Position numbers and translations under genes: made by a program
Notes under the pieces: model-generated
The model's database searches: none
The model's input: the letters and a program-made list of their open reading frames with translations, nothing else
What the model was told of the DNA's origin: nothing
Shown: positions 21,850 through 64,000 of the stretch, in pieces
How positions within the stretch are numbered: position 1 is the stretch's first letter
How the letters are laid out: every line of letters starts with the position of its first letter
Source: Symbiodinium natans
Lineage: Eukaryota > Sar > Dinophyceae > Suessiales > Symbiodiniaceae
Direction: 5' to 3'
Assembly (NCBI GenBank): GCA_905221605.1
Contig: CAJNDS010000180.1
Location: 582,501 to 646,500, forward strand
DNA: 64,000 bases

Positions 21850-23045
21850 ATTGCTATTAATTTTAATAAGATTGCTCTTAGTTTTACTTGGGTTCCTATT
21901 AAGTTTATTAGGATTCATAGGCTTCGTATAAGTTCAATAGGAATCCTATTTAAATCAATAGGAACCCCATTAAAATGAATGAGAACCCTATTGAAATTAA
22001 GACGAGTCTTTTTTGAAAACTTCGTAAGAATCCTAGTACAATTAATAAGAACCTGGTTGAAATACGTAGAAGCTCCTATTAAACTTTCTTGGCGTCCTAA
22101 ATTCAGAGGAACCATAGGAAGGCCATTCAAATGAATAGGAACCCTTTTGAGTTCATAGGAATGCTATTAAAATTAATAGGAACCCTACAAAAGAATCTAT
22201 GAATTCTTTTCAAGAGTAACAGGAATCCGTGTAACATGAAGATGAATCCTATAAAGGATTAAGAGGAGCCAATAAAATTCTATAAAAAAAGTAATGTGGA
22301 CCCTTCAAAACTTAAAACAATAAGAGTCGTACTGTTAGAATTATAATAAACCCTATTGAAAAATTTAATTAACAGGATTGCTAATAAAACAAATGAGAGT
22401 TACAATAACATTACTTCGAGTCCAATTGAAATGAATAGGGAACAGGATTTAAACACATAATCGGAGCACTGTGGAATCTAGTAGGAATCCTATGAACATT
22501 ATTAGGAATCCTGTCAACATGAATGAGAAACCCTGTTAAAATGAATACGAAGCCTATTCCAATTAACCAGAAGCCTTTTTAAATGAATAGGAAGCTTGTC
22601 AAAGCAAAAGGAACCCAATTAGAAATGGTAAGACATCTTATGAAAATGAATAAGAAGCCTATTGAAATTAATAGGAATATGTATAAAACTTGTTATGAAG
22701 CTTATTAAAGTTCTAAGACTTTTATTAAAACTAACTAGGAAGAAGAATGCCATTACAATTACTCAGAATCGTATTCCAATTATTTGGCATTTGATTAAAA
22801 TGAATAGGAATCAATATTAAACCCAGTAAAGTCCTTTAACAGGCATCCTTCAAAATCTAATACGAACCCCATTAAACAAATACAGGAATCCCATTGCCAT
22901 TGAAGATCACTTAGAATGCTAGTAAAATGATTAGGAGTCTTATTAATTAAATAAGGACTCCCGTTAAAGTGAACAGGAGTATTATTAAATTTTATAGGCG
23001 GCCTAAAACATAATAAGGAATCATATAAGAACCCCTGAAAAACTC
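21850..23045. repeat. Degenerate AT-rich minisatellite, about 22-bp unit
   Basis: About 50 diverged copies of a unit like AATAGGAACCCTATTAAAATG, far more AT-rich than the flanks. No coding potential. Confidence 0.8.
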
Positions 23046-23144
23046 TTCCGTAAGCAACTCCAGTAGCTGTTGCTAGCATAGCTCTCTGTGTTTTTAATAT
23101 ATTTCATATTTCTCATGAGTGTAGAACCCCTAAAAGAATCTCAC

Positions 23145-24140
23145 CAAAACCTGAGTTTCCAAAAATCCAAAAATCCAAAAATCCCAACCCAAGTTTCGGA
23201 TTTTTGGAAACTCGAGGAATTTGCTCAAAATCCACAAAAACCCAAAATTCCTCGAGTTTCCAAAATTCCAAAAATCCAAAAACCCCAACCCCAGTTTCGG
23301 ATTTTTGGAAACCCGAGGAATTTGCTCAAAATCCAAAAAAACCCAAAATTCCTCGAGTTTCCAAAATCCAAAAATCCAAAAATCCCAACCCCAGTTTCGG
23401 ATTTGTGGAAACTCGAGGAATTTGCTCAAAATCCAAAAAAACCAAAAATTCCTCGAGTTTCCAAAATTCCAAAAACCCAAAAACCCCAACCCCAGTTTCG
23501 GATTTTTTGGAAACTCGAGGAATTTGCTCAAAATCCAAAAAAACCCAAAATTCCTCGAGTTTCCAAAATTCCAAAAATCCCAAAATCCCAACCCCAGTTT
23601 CGGATTTTTGGAAACTCGGGTGAATTTTGGATTTTTTTGGATTTTGAGCAAATTCCTCGAGTTTCCAAAAATCCGAAACTGGGGTTGGGATTTTTGGATT
23701 TTTGGATTTTTGGAAACTCGAGGAATTTTGGGTTTTTTTGGATTTTGAGCAAATTCCTCGAGTTTCCAAAAATCCGAAACTGGGGTTGGGATTTTTGGAT
23801 TTTTGGAATTTTGGAAACTCGAAGAATGTTGGGTTTTTTTGGATTTTGAGCAAATTCCTCGAGTTTCCAAAAATCCGAAACTGGGGTTGGGATTTTTGGA
23901 TTTTTGGATTTTTGGAAACTCGAGGAATTTTGGGTTTTTTTGGATTTTGAGCAAATTCCTCGAGTTTCCAAAAATCCGAAACTTGGGTTGGGATTTTTGG
24001 ATTTTTGGATTTTGGAAACTCGAGGAATTTTGGGTTTTTTTTGGATTTTGAGCAAATTCCTCGAGTTTCCAAAAATCCGAAACTTGGGTTGGGTTTTTTT
24101 GGATTTTTGGATTTTTGGAAACTCGAGGAATTTTGGAGTG
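23145..24140. repeat. 1-kb inverted array of 101-bp units
   Basis: Five units in one orientation (about 23145-23620) face five in the other (about 23655-24140) around a centre of about 35 bp. The period is 101 bp. Each unit carries CCCAACCCCAGTTTCGGA and TTCCTCGAGTTTCCAAAA and is itself partly self-complementary (CTCGAGGAATTT against AAATTCCTCGAG). Both strands keep frames open for 140-367 codons, but these are repeat artefacts (KNPKFLEFPK-type peptides). Confidence 0.92.
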
Positions 24141-24271
24141 GTGCTCTTCCCCCCGCCCCCTTCCTGAACAGATCGGAAATATACTTCCGGGGTCTGTCGA
24201 GGGGGGGGGGGGGTGACCATATATATATATCATATATCATATATATATATATATAAGGTTGTAAAAGGGTT

Positions 24272-25495
24272 ATATAAACCCTAAACTCTTTACAAGAGTT
24301 ATATAAGGGTTATAGAACAAATCGACCCAAAATTGAGGGCCCCATACTTCGGAACCCTTAGGACTTAGAAGTGGCTTCACATAGAACCTTCCGCTTAAGT
24401 TGGCAAGGTCTAAAAAGGGGTATACGAGGGTTACCGTGTTAAGGGCCAGACTCGGGAGCCATGGAACTACCCTAAGGGGTTTCATAAAACTTCTCCACTT
24501 AGCAGTTTGGGCGTTTCAAGGACTTCGGGGACCCTGAGCCCTAAACCCTGAACCCTGAACCCTGAACCCTAAACCCTGAACCCCAAACCCTAAACCCTAA
24601 ACCCTAAACCCCATTTTCATCCCAAGGACTTCGTGGAGTACCACCTCGGCTTCGACCGGCACAAAGCCTTGGCCTTTGCCTTGCTCACGGCCCCTTGAGC
24701 TGCAAGTCCCCTCTGCGATACAAGGGCTTAGGGGTTAGGGTTTAGGGTTTAGGGCTAGGGTTTAGGGTTTGGGGTTTAGGGTTTTGGGTTTTGGGTTTGG
24801 GGTTTAGGGTTTAGGGTTTGGGGTTTGGGGTTTAGGGTTTAGGGTCCTGCACACAGAAGCAGCAAACTGCAGGGACCACGGACAGGCCTAAGACAGCCCT
24901 CAGCTTCTGCGTGCTCCTGCCCCGCACAAGTTTAGGGTTTAGGGTTTAGGGTTTAGGGTTTAGGGTTTAGGGTTTACCCTGTTTGTCCATCTCGCAGCCA
25001 GGCCTTGGTGGGCACATCAGTCGGCGACACCCGACAGCATTATCGAAGTTTTCAGAGGGCAGCCCGTCCTTCCGAAATCACTAAACCTCAAAGGGTATGT
25101 AGGGCTTAGGGTTGAGAGTTTAGGGTTTAGGGTATTCAGTCGTCAGAGTAGTTGGCCCCTCGCGTGTCAGCACATCTGTTTCGTCAAGTCGGGGCCCAAA
25201 GGCCCGTTGCAAAAGGGCAGCCAAAACTCATATGAACCCTGAAACCCTCAACCCCTAAACACCCTAAGAACCCAAAACCCTAGAAACCTGAAGCCCTATA
25301 TGAACCCTGAAACCCTCAACCCCTAAACAGCCTAAGAACCCAAAACCCAAAAAGCCCTAAAGAAAGTCTGTCGCAGAAATCGGCGGCTTGTATCAGAAAT
25401 CTTGGCTCGCAAAACCTGCCTGGAGTGCTTCTGGGTTACCAGCTCCGTGACGCCTTAACCCTCAAGCCTGAATTCTGAACCCCATATATATATAT

Positions 25496-25531
<36 letters not shown>

Positions 25532-25566
25532 ATAATAATCATAATAATAATAATAAGCACAAGGCC
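24272..25566. other. Telomere-like tracts and one candidate exon
   Basis: Mixed CCCTAAA/CCCTGAA units 24536-24611, TTTAGGG/TTTGGGG units 24726-24846 and 24930-24975, and (AT)n(AAT)n at 25483-25555. At 24632-24697, after CATCCCAAG, an exon-like stretch reads DFVEYHLGFDRHKALAFALL then TAP and TGA. It could end the membrane-protein gene, but this is unproven. Confidence 0.45.
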
Positions 25567-26139
25567 TTGACCGCTTCGGGCACCATGCCCTTGTTTGCTC
25601 CTGCGGGGGGCGATCGGGTCAAGAGGCACAACCGGCAGCGCAACCTCCTCGCAGTTCGCTGCGACGCGGCCGGTTTGGCTCCTGAACTCGAGAAGTCCGA
25701 CCTCCTGCCCCCTCGCCCGGAAGATGGTGGCGCCTGCGAGGCTGGCCGCCCGGGTCAATCTGGGCGCCGGCCGGCAGACGTTTACCTCCCGGCGTGGGGG
25801 TTGAAGGGTCCGGCAGCGTTGGGCTTGGCGGTCACCAGCGGGATGCGGTCCAGGAAGCGGTCACACCAGGCAACTGACAGTCAGTGCCGGGAGCAGGGCC
25901 TCCAGTTCTTACCCATCATCTTTGAGGCCTGCGGCGGAGGTCTTGGCCCCACCGCCATCAACACCATCCGTGCCCTCGCACCACTTGCCGCAGCCCGGTC
26001 CGGCGAGCAGGTCGGGATTGTGGCTGAGCAGATACAGCAGAGCCTGAGCGTCTGTCTGCTGCGCGAAAATGCTAGAGCGGTGCTGCGGAGACTGCCCGCT
26101 GGGGAGGCCGGTGGTGTGGGAGGCTTGGCCGAGCCCTGA
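25567..26139 (+). pseudogene. LINE-like reverse transcriptase ORF, C-terminal relic
   Basis: A GC-rich frame that stays open for about 190 codons and ends in TGA at 26137-26139. The second half (GLQFLPIIFEACGGG...NTIRALA...VCLLRENARAVLRRL) resembles the extreme C-terminus of non-LTR retrotransposon polyproteins common in dinoflagellate genomes. No RT catalytic motif is present, so this looks like a 5'-truncated copy. The frame directly follows an (AT)n/(AAT)n tract. Identity rests on my recall of family shape; a database search would settle it. Confidence 0.45.
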
Positions 26140-29100
26140 CCATCTCAAAGAATGCTGCGCCTGCTCCCTTGCGTAGAGTGGGGGAGAGGGGGCCCCGCGG
26201 CTCCTGGGCTGGGACTCTGCTCATCCCTGCATGGGGTTGAGAGGGCCGGGGGTTGCCTGCCCCGCGGGCTCTGGCGCGCCTTGACCAGGAGGTACATCGT
26301 TACTCGTTGTGGAGTAGCATTGTGCCCCCGTTCATGTCGTTGATGCTGGGCCAAGTACAGCCGGTCCCCTCTTGTTTCTTTCTTTGGCTGATCGGGGCCA
26401 CTTGTCCTTGTTTCGCGCCTCAGTCAATGCGTCGAGTCGCGTCGTGCCCGCGGCGCAGGGTTTTTCTCCCACACGTGGTTTTTCCCTGAGTCGGGACGTC
26501 GGGCATTGCATGCCAGTCTCCACTTTCTGGGGCTGATTACACAGGTTTTGAAGTGCAGCTCGTCTGACAGCAATATGCTGCATTACACTCCGTAGGCGAA
26601 TTGGCACCAATGCACATGTTCCCGTCTATTCCGCCAGCGGCCAGAAGCGCCCTCGGTTTGAGGTCACTTCAACTGTCAACGATTATCAACGTAGAAGCAC
26701 AAAGCCTAGGCTCACGGTCGGGGTGCTGGGTGTTGGTTAAGTGTTTGGGGTTGAAGCATGGCAGAACCCTAAACCCCAAACCCTAAACCCTAAACCGTCC
26801 TCCCGTGCAACCTTTTCGTCGTGGTTTTGCTTGAAGGTTTCCGTTGTTTCCGTTGGGGCTTCTGTTCCACGTCTGCCTGGTTTAGGGTTTTAGGGTTTAG
26901 GGTTTAGAGTTTAGGGTTTAGGGTTTAGGGTTTAGGGTTAGTGTTTGGGGATTTGGGATTCCATGCTTTCGGGCTGATGCTGTTTAGTTTCTGTTACGAT
27001 TTTTGGCATGGCTTTTGTCACGCTCACTTTTGTTTTCCGTTACAACCCTAGGCCCCAGTCCCGAAACCCTATAAGCCTTGGTAGCGCAGTGGTCTCCTTG
27101 TCCGTTTTTTTTTGGTTCAAGGTTCCCTTGTAAAGTCAAAGAAGGGCACCCTTATTAGAATATGGGGGTTTACGAAAATAGGGGACTCCTAAAATAGACC
27201 CCGAAAACGAAGGATTCCCTTATAGTAAGGACCCCAATAAGGTAATCCTAGTTTCGGACACCCCTATTTAGGGCTTATAGGGCTTCTATCCTAAACCCTA
27301 AACCCTTAAACCCGAAACCCTCAACCCTAAACCCTAAACCCTAGGCGGGTGGCAAACTAAACCCTAAACCCTAAACCCTAAACCCTAAACCCCAAACCCC
27401 AAACCCTAAACCCCAAACCCCAAACCCTAAACCCTAAACCCTAAACCCTAAACCCTAGGCGGGTGGCAACAAAAAAAGCCCTGAACCCTAAACCCTAAAC
27501 GGGGCTACCAAGAAGCCCCAAACCCTGCTGCACTCCAAGGCCTTCTGCACAACCCTCGCGGCAGCTTCGGTGGGACTTTGCAATTCTGCAGTATCAGATA
27601 GTGACATCGAGAACGAGACCACGACTGAGCCTCGACTCAGAGATCCCCCAAAGTATTTAGGGTTTAGGGTTTAGGGTTTAGGGTTTAGGTGGGTTTAGGG
27701 TGTAGGGCTACATGAGAGTATGGAGTGTATACACTTGGGCCCTAAAGCTACTACGGAGCTCCTTCGAAGCCCAACTCATCTACGGCATGGGCGCATGGGC
27801 CCATTCGGCTAGTGAAATCACAAGGCTTTGAGCTTGAAGGGCTTCATGCTGGGGCAATGTGATTCTTCTGTGTAGGGTTTAAAGTTTAGGGTTTAGGGTT
27901 TGAGGTTTGGGGTTTAGGGATGCTCTTCAATCAATGGGCCTCCTTGACTGGACGTTGCGGGGACGGTGCAAATGCAAAGGTAACACCAGGCACGTGTCTG
28001 CTGCTATTGCCCGAACGGGCACATACCGTGCACACTGAACCGTCCTCCAGCCATGCGCGATATGAGAAGACAAATGCTGCGAACCCCGGTGTCGGCGGAG
28101 AAAGTTTCTGGCAAGTCAGGCACTTACTCAGTGACAAGGTGGCACTCGAAGAACCAGCAAACCGCCCCTCCGAATTCGGTGCATTTTCTCCCAATCCCTG
28201 GCGCCTTTAATTTTGAAGCATATGTAGGCTATAGGGGCCAGGCTCAAACAACCTGGTGGACAGGTCTCAGCACGCGCTCGCCCCAAGAAATCCTCTTGCT
28301 TCCTTGCCAGCCGTGTGCAAGAGTCAGCGTTCTAACCCCATAGTAATTTTTTCAACTTCCGCAAGTTCCTGTGTCTCTAAGGTTGGAGCCATGGGCCCTT
28401 GCTATGTATAGTGACATATAACGCTTATTTAAACTGGGGACCCAAAATTAATTTGGGCCCATACTGCGGATCCCCTGCTGTCTGACTAAGGAGGCCAGCA
28501 CACGAACCACCTCCGACACGGAGTCTTCGTCGCTGTCCGGTGAGCGCAAATGCATCTGCTAAGTCCTCCAAACCGTAGTTCGTTTGGGTGTCTGTGTACC
28601 CTAAACCCTAAACCTTAAACCCTAAACCCTAAACCCTAAACCCTAGACTGATGCAGCTTTCCCTTTGGAGCAATGTAGTAAGGTAGTAGCGCTGAACACC
28701 CCAATGCCCGAGTTCTAGGATGCCCTCAACCTGCCAGCTCCGGCACATGCCGATTGGCACAAATCTGCACAAATTATCTTGCACAACCAGCTTCATTCCG
28801 AAACGGGAGCACCACGCTTCCAACGGCTCCATGAGCTGTGCCTGGTGTGCGAGTTTTTTTTCCGAAAGCAAGCACTGCAAGACCTCGCAAGACAGCATAA
28901 CCTTACTGTTGGTTTGTAGGGAATGAAGGAATGTGGTACCCTATATAATCCCTTAAAGGGTATTACATATATATGTATATATACATATATATATATGCAT
29001 ATGCATATAGGGGGATATAGGATACATTTATAGGGTACCTCATTCCCTCATTCCCTACTAACCAACAGTAAGCAACATGGAACTTCCTGCGATCTTGTCG

Positions 29101-31457
29101 CGCGGCCTTCGAGGCGCACGGCTGATGATGTCCATGCCTCTCACCCATCCTAAAGGGTTTGGGGTTTAGGGTTTCGGGGCATAGAAGATCATAGAAGGCC
29201 TCGACAAGTGACAGTGGCTAGTGATGGATGCCTTAAACCCTACCTATAGCATCCTAATTCCTAAATAATTCCTAAACCCTCCCGCCCCCCAAAAGTAAGA
29301 ATAATCAAAAGAAGCAAAAATGAAACACGGAAATCACATCAACAGAAGTGCAGCGCCGCGCGCTTTTCGTTCGACCGGCTTTCCCTTTTGCGAGCGGCAT
29401 TAGATGAGGCCGCTCGAGCCGGGCGCTCGGTTTCTGAAGGAACCCGGGTGCGCGTGGAGATCTGAGTTTGCAGTTCCCTGGCAAGGAAGGTGGGATTATG
29501 AGCCAGGATGTGGCCTTCCACAGGAGAATCGTGCAGCCCACGTCCTGGCCCTGCGCCTTTTGGTTGGTCAGAAGTGATGCCAGCATGCACGACCTGCGCA
29601 AGGGTGCAGTGGCTGGGGTATCACCTGGGCTGAGCCGCTCAGAGCTGGTTTTCTCGAAGACGTTATACTTTCGGGTTCCCATTCTCATACGGGGGTTTAG
29701 GGTTTAGGGTTTAGGGTTTAGGGATTAGGGTTTAGGGTTTAGGGTTTAGGGTTTAGGGTTCAGAAAGCAGGGAACCCAAGCAGGGCCCCCATGATTCAGA
29801 GAATCCCCCATGTCCATCTGGCAGAACGCGAGCAGAGAAAGAGCTGCGCTTGGCCCAGTCGCATGCTGCATAGCTTGGGTCGGGGGAAAGGTCTTGGTGC
29901 CAGCACTGTGGCAAGAGGTATTTCAGCAAGCGTTGCTTCATCATGGGAGTCATGTTCCGGGCCGAAACATGCAACACCCCCCTCCCTAGCACCTCCCCCC
30001 TAGTTTCAAGCGGGATCCCATGTCCCACACTTATAAACATGCATAGCTCTTCGGTGCCGCATGTACAGCACTCTGAAACCATATCGGGCGCCATGTCCCA
30101 TCCTCACGAGCAGCTACCCTGCCTCCGAAGAGCAGCCAGGCTTTCGCGGCCAAACTTTGGAGAAACCAGTCGGAGGTGGGCCGCATCTCAGAGATTGAGG
30201 GGGGCGGATCGGGGATCCCATGCCTCAAGGTCAAATGCTGTGTCATGGGGTATCTTGCCTGACTTCCAGCAATCCCGGCTCGTGCCTTGCCGATTGTACG
30301 CGAGATTGTGCAATTGCAAGTGTAATCCCAATTCAGCTGCTAAAGAAGCATTTCATGAGATCCTAAACCCTCAACTAACCCTGTGCCGCAAGCCTGCCAA
30401 AACTGTGCGTAGGCACCTATCTCGTCGATCGCGCAAGGAGATGCCAGGCGCGGGACACGGCCTGCGTATTAGAAGTTGGAGGTGAAACTTGCTAGGATGC
30501 TTAGGGTTTAGGGTATAGAGTTGAGGGTTTTGCCCCGACCCTCCATCTGCAAAACTCCAAGAAGTCTGGAAGCCAGAACCATTTTTGGAGAATCTCTGCA
30601 CACAACATAAGCCCCCATCCCGAAGACCGGCTGCCGCCAGGTCGCTGCACGATGTCGCCGTAGAGGAGGGTCTCGAGGTGGGATTGGGGGATATCCATAC
30701 GTATTATATATACATGTGTACTTTTACTTATATTTATTTATTTATTGATACCATATAACATTACATATGTATGTATGTATGTCTGTATGTATGTATGCAT
30801 GTATGTATATATATATATATGTATCTGTTGTACCCTTCTATTCATACCAGTATGGATACATCTATACGTGCATATGCTTTGTCTTCATGTTCACTTCAAG
30901 TTTTGATATCTGTATTTATACGGTTCGGGCTTCATCGCATGCGTTGACGAGTCGGCAGGGAGCTTCTTTGGGATGCCCAGGCGAACGGGCTTAGGGTTTA
31001 TGCTTTAGGGTGTATAGGGTTCAGCGTTTGGGCACAAGCCCTAAACCCTAAACCCTAAACCCTAAACCCTAAACCCTAAACCCTAAACCCTATGGGGCCC
31101 TCAAACCCTCTAAAGCCCCCTGTAATGAGCCCCACGAAGGTCGGAGGGTTACGAACCTTGAAAATCCCTCTGAAAGAAGCCCCCCCCCCCCCCCCCCCCC
31201 GCCCCTAACCGGTTGAAGGGAATTTTGGTTTTTGGGGTTTTGGGCTAGGGTTTAGGGTCTAGGGGTCTCCTCAGTCCGTGCTAAGAAAAGACATCATAGC
31301 CCGGATGCAAAGAAGGGGTGTCTCAAAGGGCCAGCCTATAAGGACCTAGAACCCGACTGGGGGCCCAAATCCCAAAGCCGAAACCTCTGAACCCTAAACC
31401 CTAAACCCCAAACCTAAACCCTAAACCCTAAACCCCCCCAAAAGTGAAGAGAAGCCA
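26140..31457. other. 5.3 kb with repeats and no identified gene
   Basis: Contains TTTAGGG or CCCTAAA tracts (26885-26940, 27290-27510, 27657-27700, 28590-28645, 29694-29760, 31038-31092), a family C element (27165-27290), a family D-like edge at 27078, a complete family G element (28905-29069), a (TATG)n run at 30764-30820 and a C run at 31180-31200. Non-repeat islands at 27920-28340, 29300-29690 and 29780-30480 have open frames on both strands without recognisable motifs. The 5' exons of the galactocerebrosidase probably lie here but were not found. Confidence 0.5.
28905..29069. mobile_element. Family G element, best-preserved copy
   Basis: Inverted ends TACTGTTGGTTTGTAGGGAA and TTCCCTACTAACCAACAGTA, inner GGTACCCTATA on both sides, and an alternating (AT)n core. 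A 165-bp palindromic MITE-like unit. Confidence 0.8.
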
Positions 31458-62547
<31,090 letters not shown>

Positions 62548-64000
62548 GCGGGGTTTAGGGTTTAGGGTTTAGCGTTTAGGGTTTAGGGTTTAGGGTTTAG
62601 GGTTTAGGGTTGAGGGGCTGTAGGGTTTAGCTCAGGGTGTAGGGTTATGAATTTTCAAGTAGGATGTTTTCCCTGGTGGCGGCAGCATCTCAAGTATCGG
62701 AATGATCTCATTTTTAATGCTAATGTAAGGGGCAGCATTTGTTTCAACTTCCCGTCTAGTCTTGTAGGGGTTGGGTTTGGGGTTATCATTCTCAGTATCA
62801 GAGGTTTGAAGTTTGCAAATCACGTGCAAGCCACTCATGGGTCTAGGGTTTAGGGTATGGGGTGTGGGGTTCAGGGTTTTGTGAGAGTGCAAGGGATAGG
62901 GTAGCTTTGCTGCTAAGTGCCGGGGCGGGGTTTGTGATGGTTTAAGATATGACACGTGGACATTCACCTCCTTTCAGGTGATGTGCGCAGCTTCTTCTTG
63001 TTGAAGCTCTTTCTCTATATATCTATATATATATATACATGTGTGTGTATGTGTGTGTACATATATAGATATGTAACATGAGTATATAGACTATAAATGA
63101 TAGATGTGACCCTATTCTGGTTCCGACTACATAGCCCCTAAACCCTAAATTCTAAACCCTAAGCCCTAGAATTCCAAACCCCAAACCCTAAACGTAGCAA
63201 GACCCTAGGGGATGGCGCGGCAGAGAGAGAGAGAGAGAGAGAGAGAAACCCTAAACTCATATGCAACTGAAAGCAAAGTCCCACCAACACAGCCTTCCCA
63301 GTCTGATCCCAGGCACCAGCCCCGGCCGCCGGCACAGCCGGTTCAAGGAATGCCGGCCGCTCCCCCTACAAACCCAAGGGAAAGAAGCACAAGGCTTAGG
63401 GTCCGAGTTCTAGTTATAGAGTAAGAATTAGAGTTACAGTTATGGAGTTATAGTTGTAGTTACAAAGGGTGCTTGGGGATGGTGGGGTATACAGGGCGAG
63501 GGGTTTCGGGTTCTTAGCATGCTTGTTTCGGTCTCTGTCCATGCTCAAGAACCAGGGTTCGTGGTTTATGAAGCTCTTTCTGTCAGCATCAGTCCATATG
63601 CAAAGAAGGGTTGTAAACCCCACTAGGCTCGAATAATTCCTCTTACGCCGAAAAACCCCTGTATGCCTAAACCTTTTCTGGAACCTTATGCCTGCCAAAT
63701 CCCTAAACCCAAAAAGAAATCACCAGGAAACCCTAAGCAGTACTTGTACTGCAGCCATGTCTGAAGTCGGCCCTGCAGGAGCATTCTTCTCACCACACGC
63801 GTCCTCGAACAGCAGGTGTGGACAGTTTGAGGAGGGTAGCTTGCTTTGTAATAGTCGGCATGTTCAGAAGAGTTTTCAACGAAACTGTTTAGGGTCTAGG
63901 GTAACTGTATTGGTTATTGGGGAGGGAGGTAGAGTCATTGGGCGCGGGCCAATGTAGCTTGATGCCAGATTGAAGGAAACGCGAGAACGAGCGAGACTCA
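62548..64000. other. Right end of window, GALC intron, no exon identified
   Basis: TTTAGGG tract 62551-62610, (AT)n/(GT)n at 63013-63070, (GA)n at 63222-63245. The lectin-like C-terminal part of GALC is expected downstream but is not recognisable here. Confidence 0.5.

Larger units (their letters stand above)
21606..24271. mobile_element. 2.67-kb element with terminal inverted repeats
   Basis: The two ends are inverted copies over about 65 bp: left 21606-21671 (AACCCTTTATAAAGGTTATA, (AT)n, C run, CTCGACAGACCCCGGAAG) and right 24184-24271 (CTTCCGGGGTCTGTCGAG, G run, (AT)n, AAGGTTGTAAAAGGGTT). No transposase ORF lies between them, only an AT-rich degenerate minisatellite and a large palindrome, so it would be non-autonomous. 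No clear target duplication was found. Confidence 0.6.

Noticed and set aside
21850-24140. CRISPR array
   Set aside because: Repeats are degenerate or contiguous without unique spacers, and the genome is eukaryotic.
23088-24256. Overlapping open frames of 82-367 codons on both strands
   Set aside because: Products of the 101-bp inverted array; the same peptides recur in all frames.

Overview
The window looks like nuclear DNA of a dinoflagellate. The evidence is: plant-type telomere units (TTTAGGG/CCCTAAA) scattered as more than 60 interstitial tracts; genes broken into very short GC-rich exons with GT, GC and GA donor sites; a plastid-type GAPDH whose leader contains the dinoflagellate transit motif GAFVAP, present as a tandem pair; and an 11-base match to the 3' end of the dinoflagellate spliced leader inside an LTR. 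The species cannot be read from the sequence. All recognisable host genes lie on the + strand, as in the unidirectional gene blocks of dinoflagellates. Most open reading frames in the window are artefacts of repeats; the host genes became visible only by joining small exons by homology.

Layout. 1-1094: 3' end of a starch synthase (GT5), five exons. About 1590-8674: a DDX42-type DEAD-box RNA helicase in about 20 exons, with all helicase motifs present in order. 9838 to about 21480: an unidentified multi-pass membrane protein in many small exons, possibly a transporter. 21606-24271: a 2.7-kb element with terminal inverted repeats that carries a degenerate minisatellite and a ~1-kb palindrome. 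25567-26139: the 3' relic of a LINE-like reverse-transcriptase ORF. 26140-31457: repeats with no gene I can identify. 31458 to at least 62547: one very large gene for a GH59 galactocerebrosidase, reconstructed from about 25 exons (many 24-90 nt). It probably runs off the right edge.

The galactocerebrosidase gene holds other things inside its introns: a 1.8-kb CACACAA satellite (34185-35995), two complete plastid-type GAPDH genes in tandem (37100-38494 and 38900-40294), a 0.2-kb near-pure C tract, and a complete, recent LTR retrotransposon in antisense (51216-59978).

The LTR element is the most novel object. It has two 287-bp LTRs differing at one base, a 5-bp target duplication (CCCTA) inside a telomere-like tract, a copia-style primer site matching the anticodon arm of initiator tRNA-Met, and a polypurine tract. 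Instead of gag-pol it carries two intact ORFs (1355 aa, and 1231 aa counted from its first ATG) with CCCH zinc fingers; the first also has a WW, an S1-like and a SAM-like domain. I see no reverse transcriptase, integrase or protease in it.

A second system is the introns themselves. Several are short elements with terminal inverted repeats flanked by duplicated target bases. The duplicated bases supply the donor (GT, GC or GA) and the element supplies the AG. The same palindromic element families recur across the window. This is the structure expected of introners, that is, transposons that create introns.
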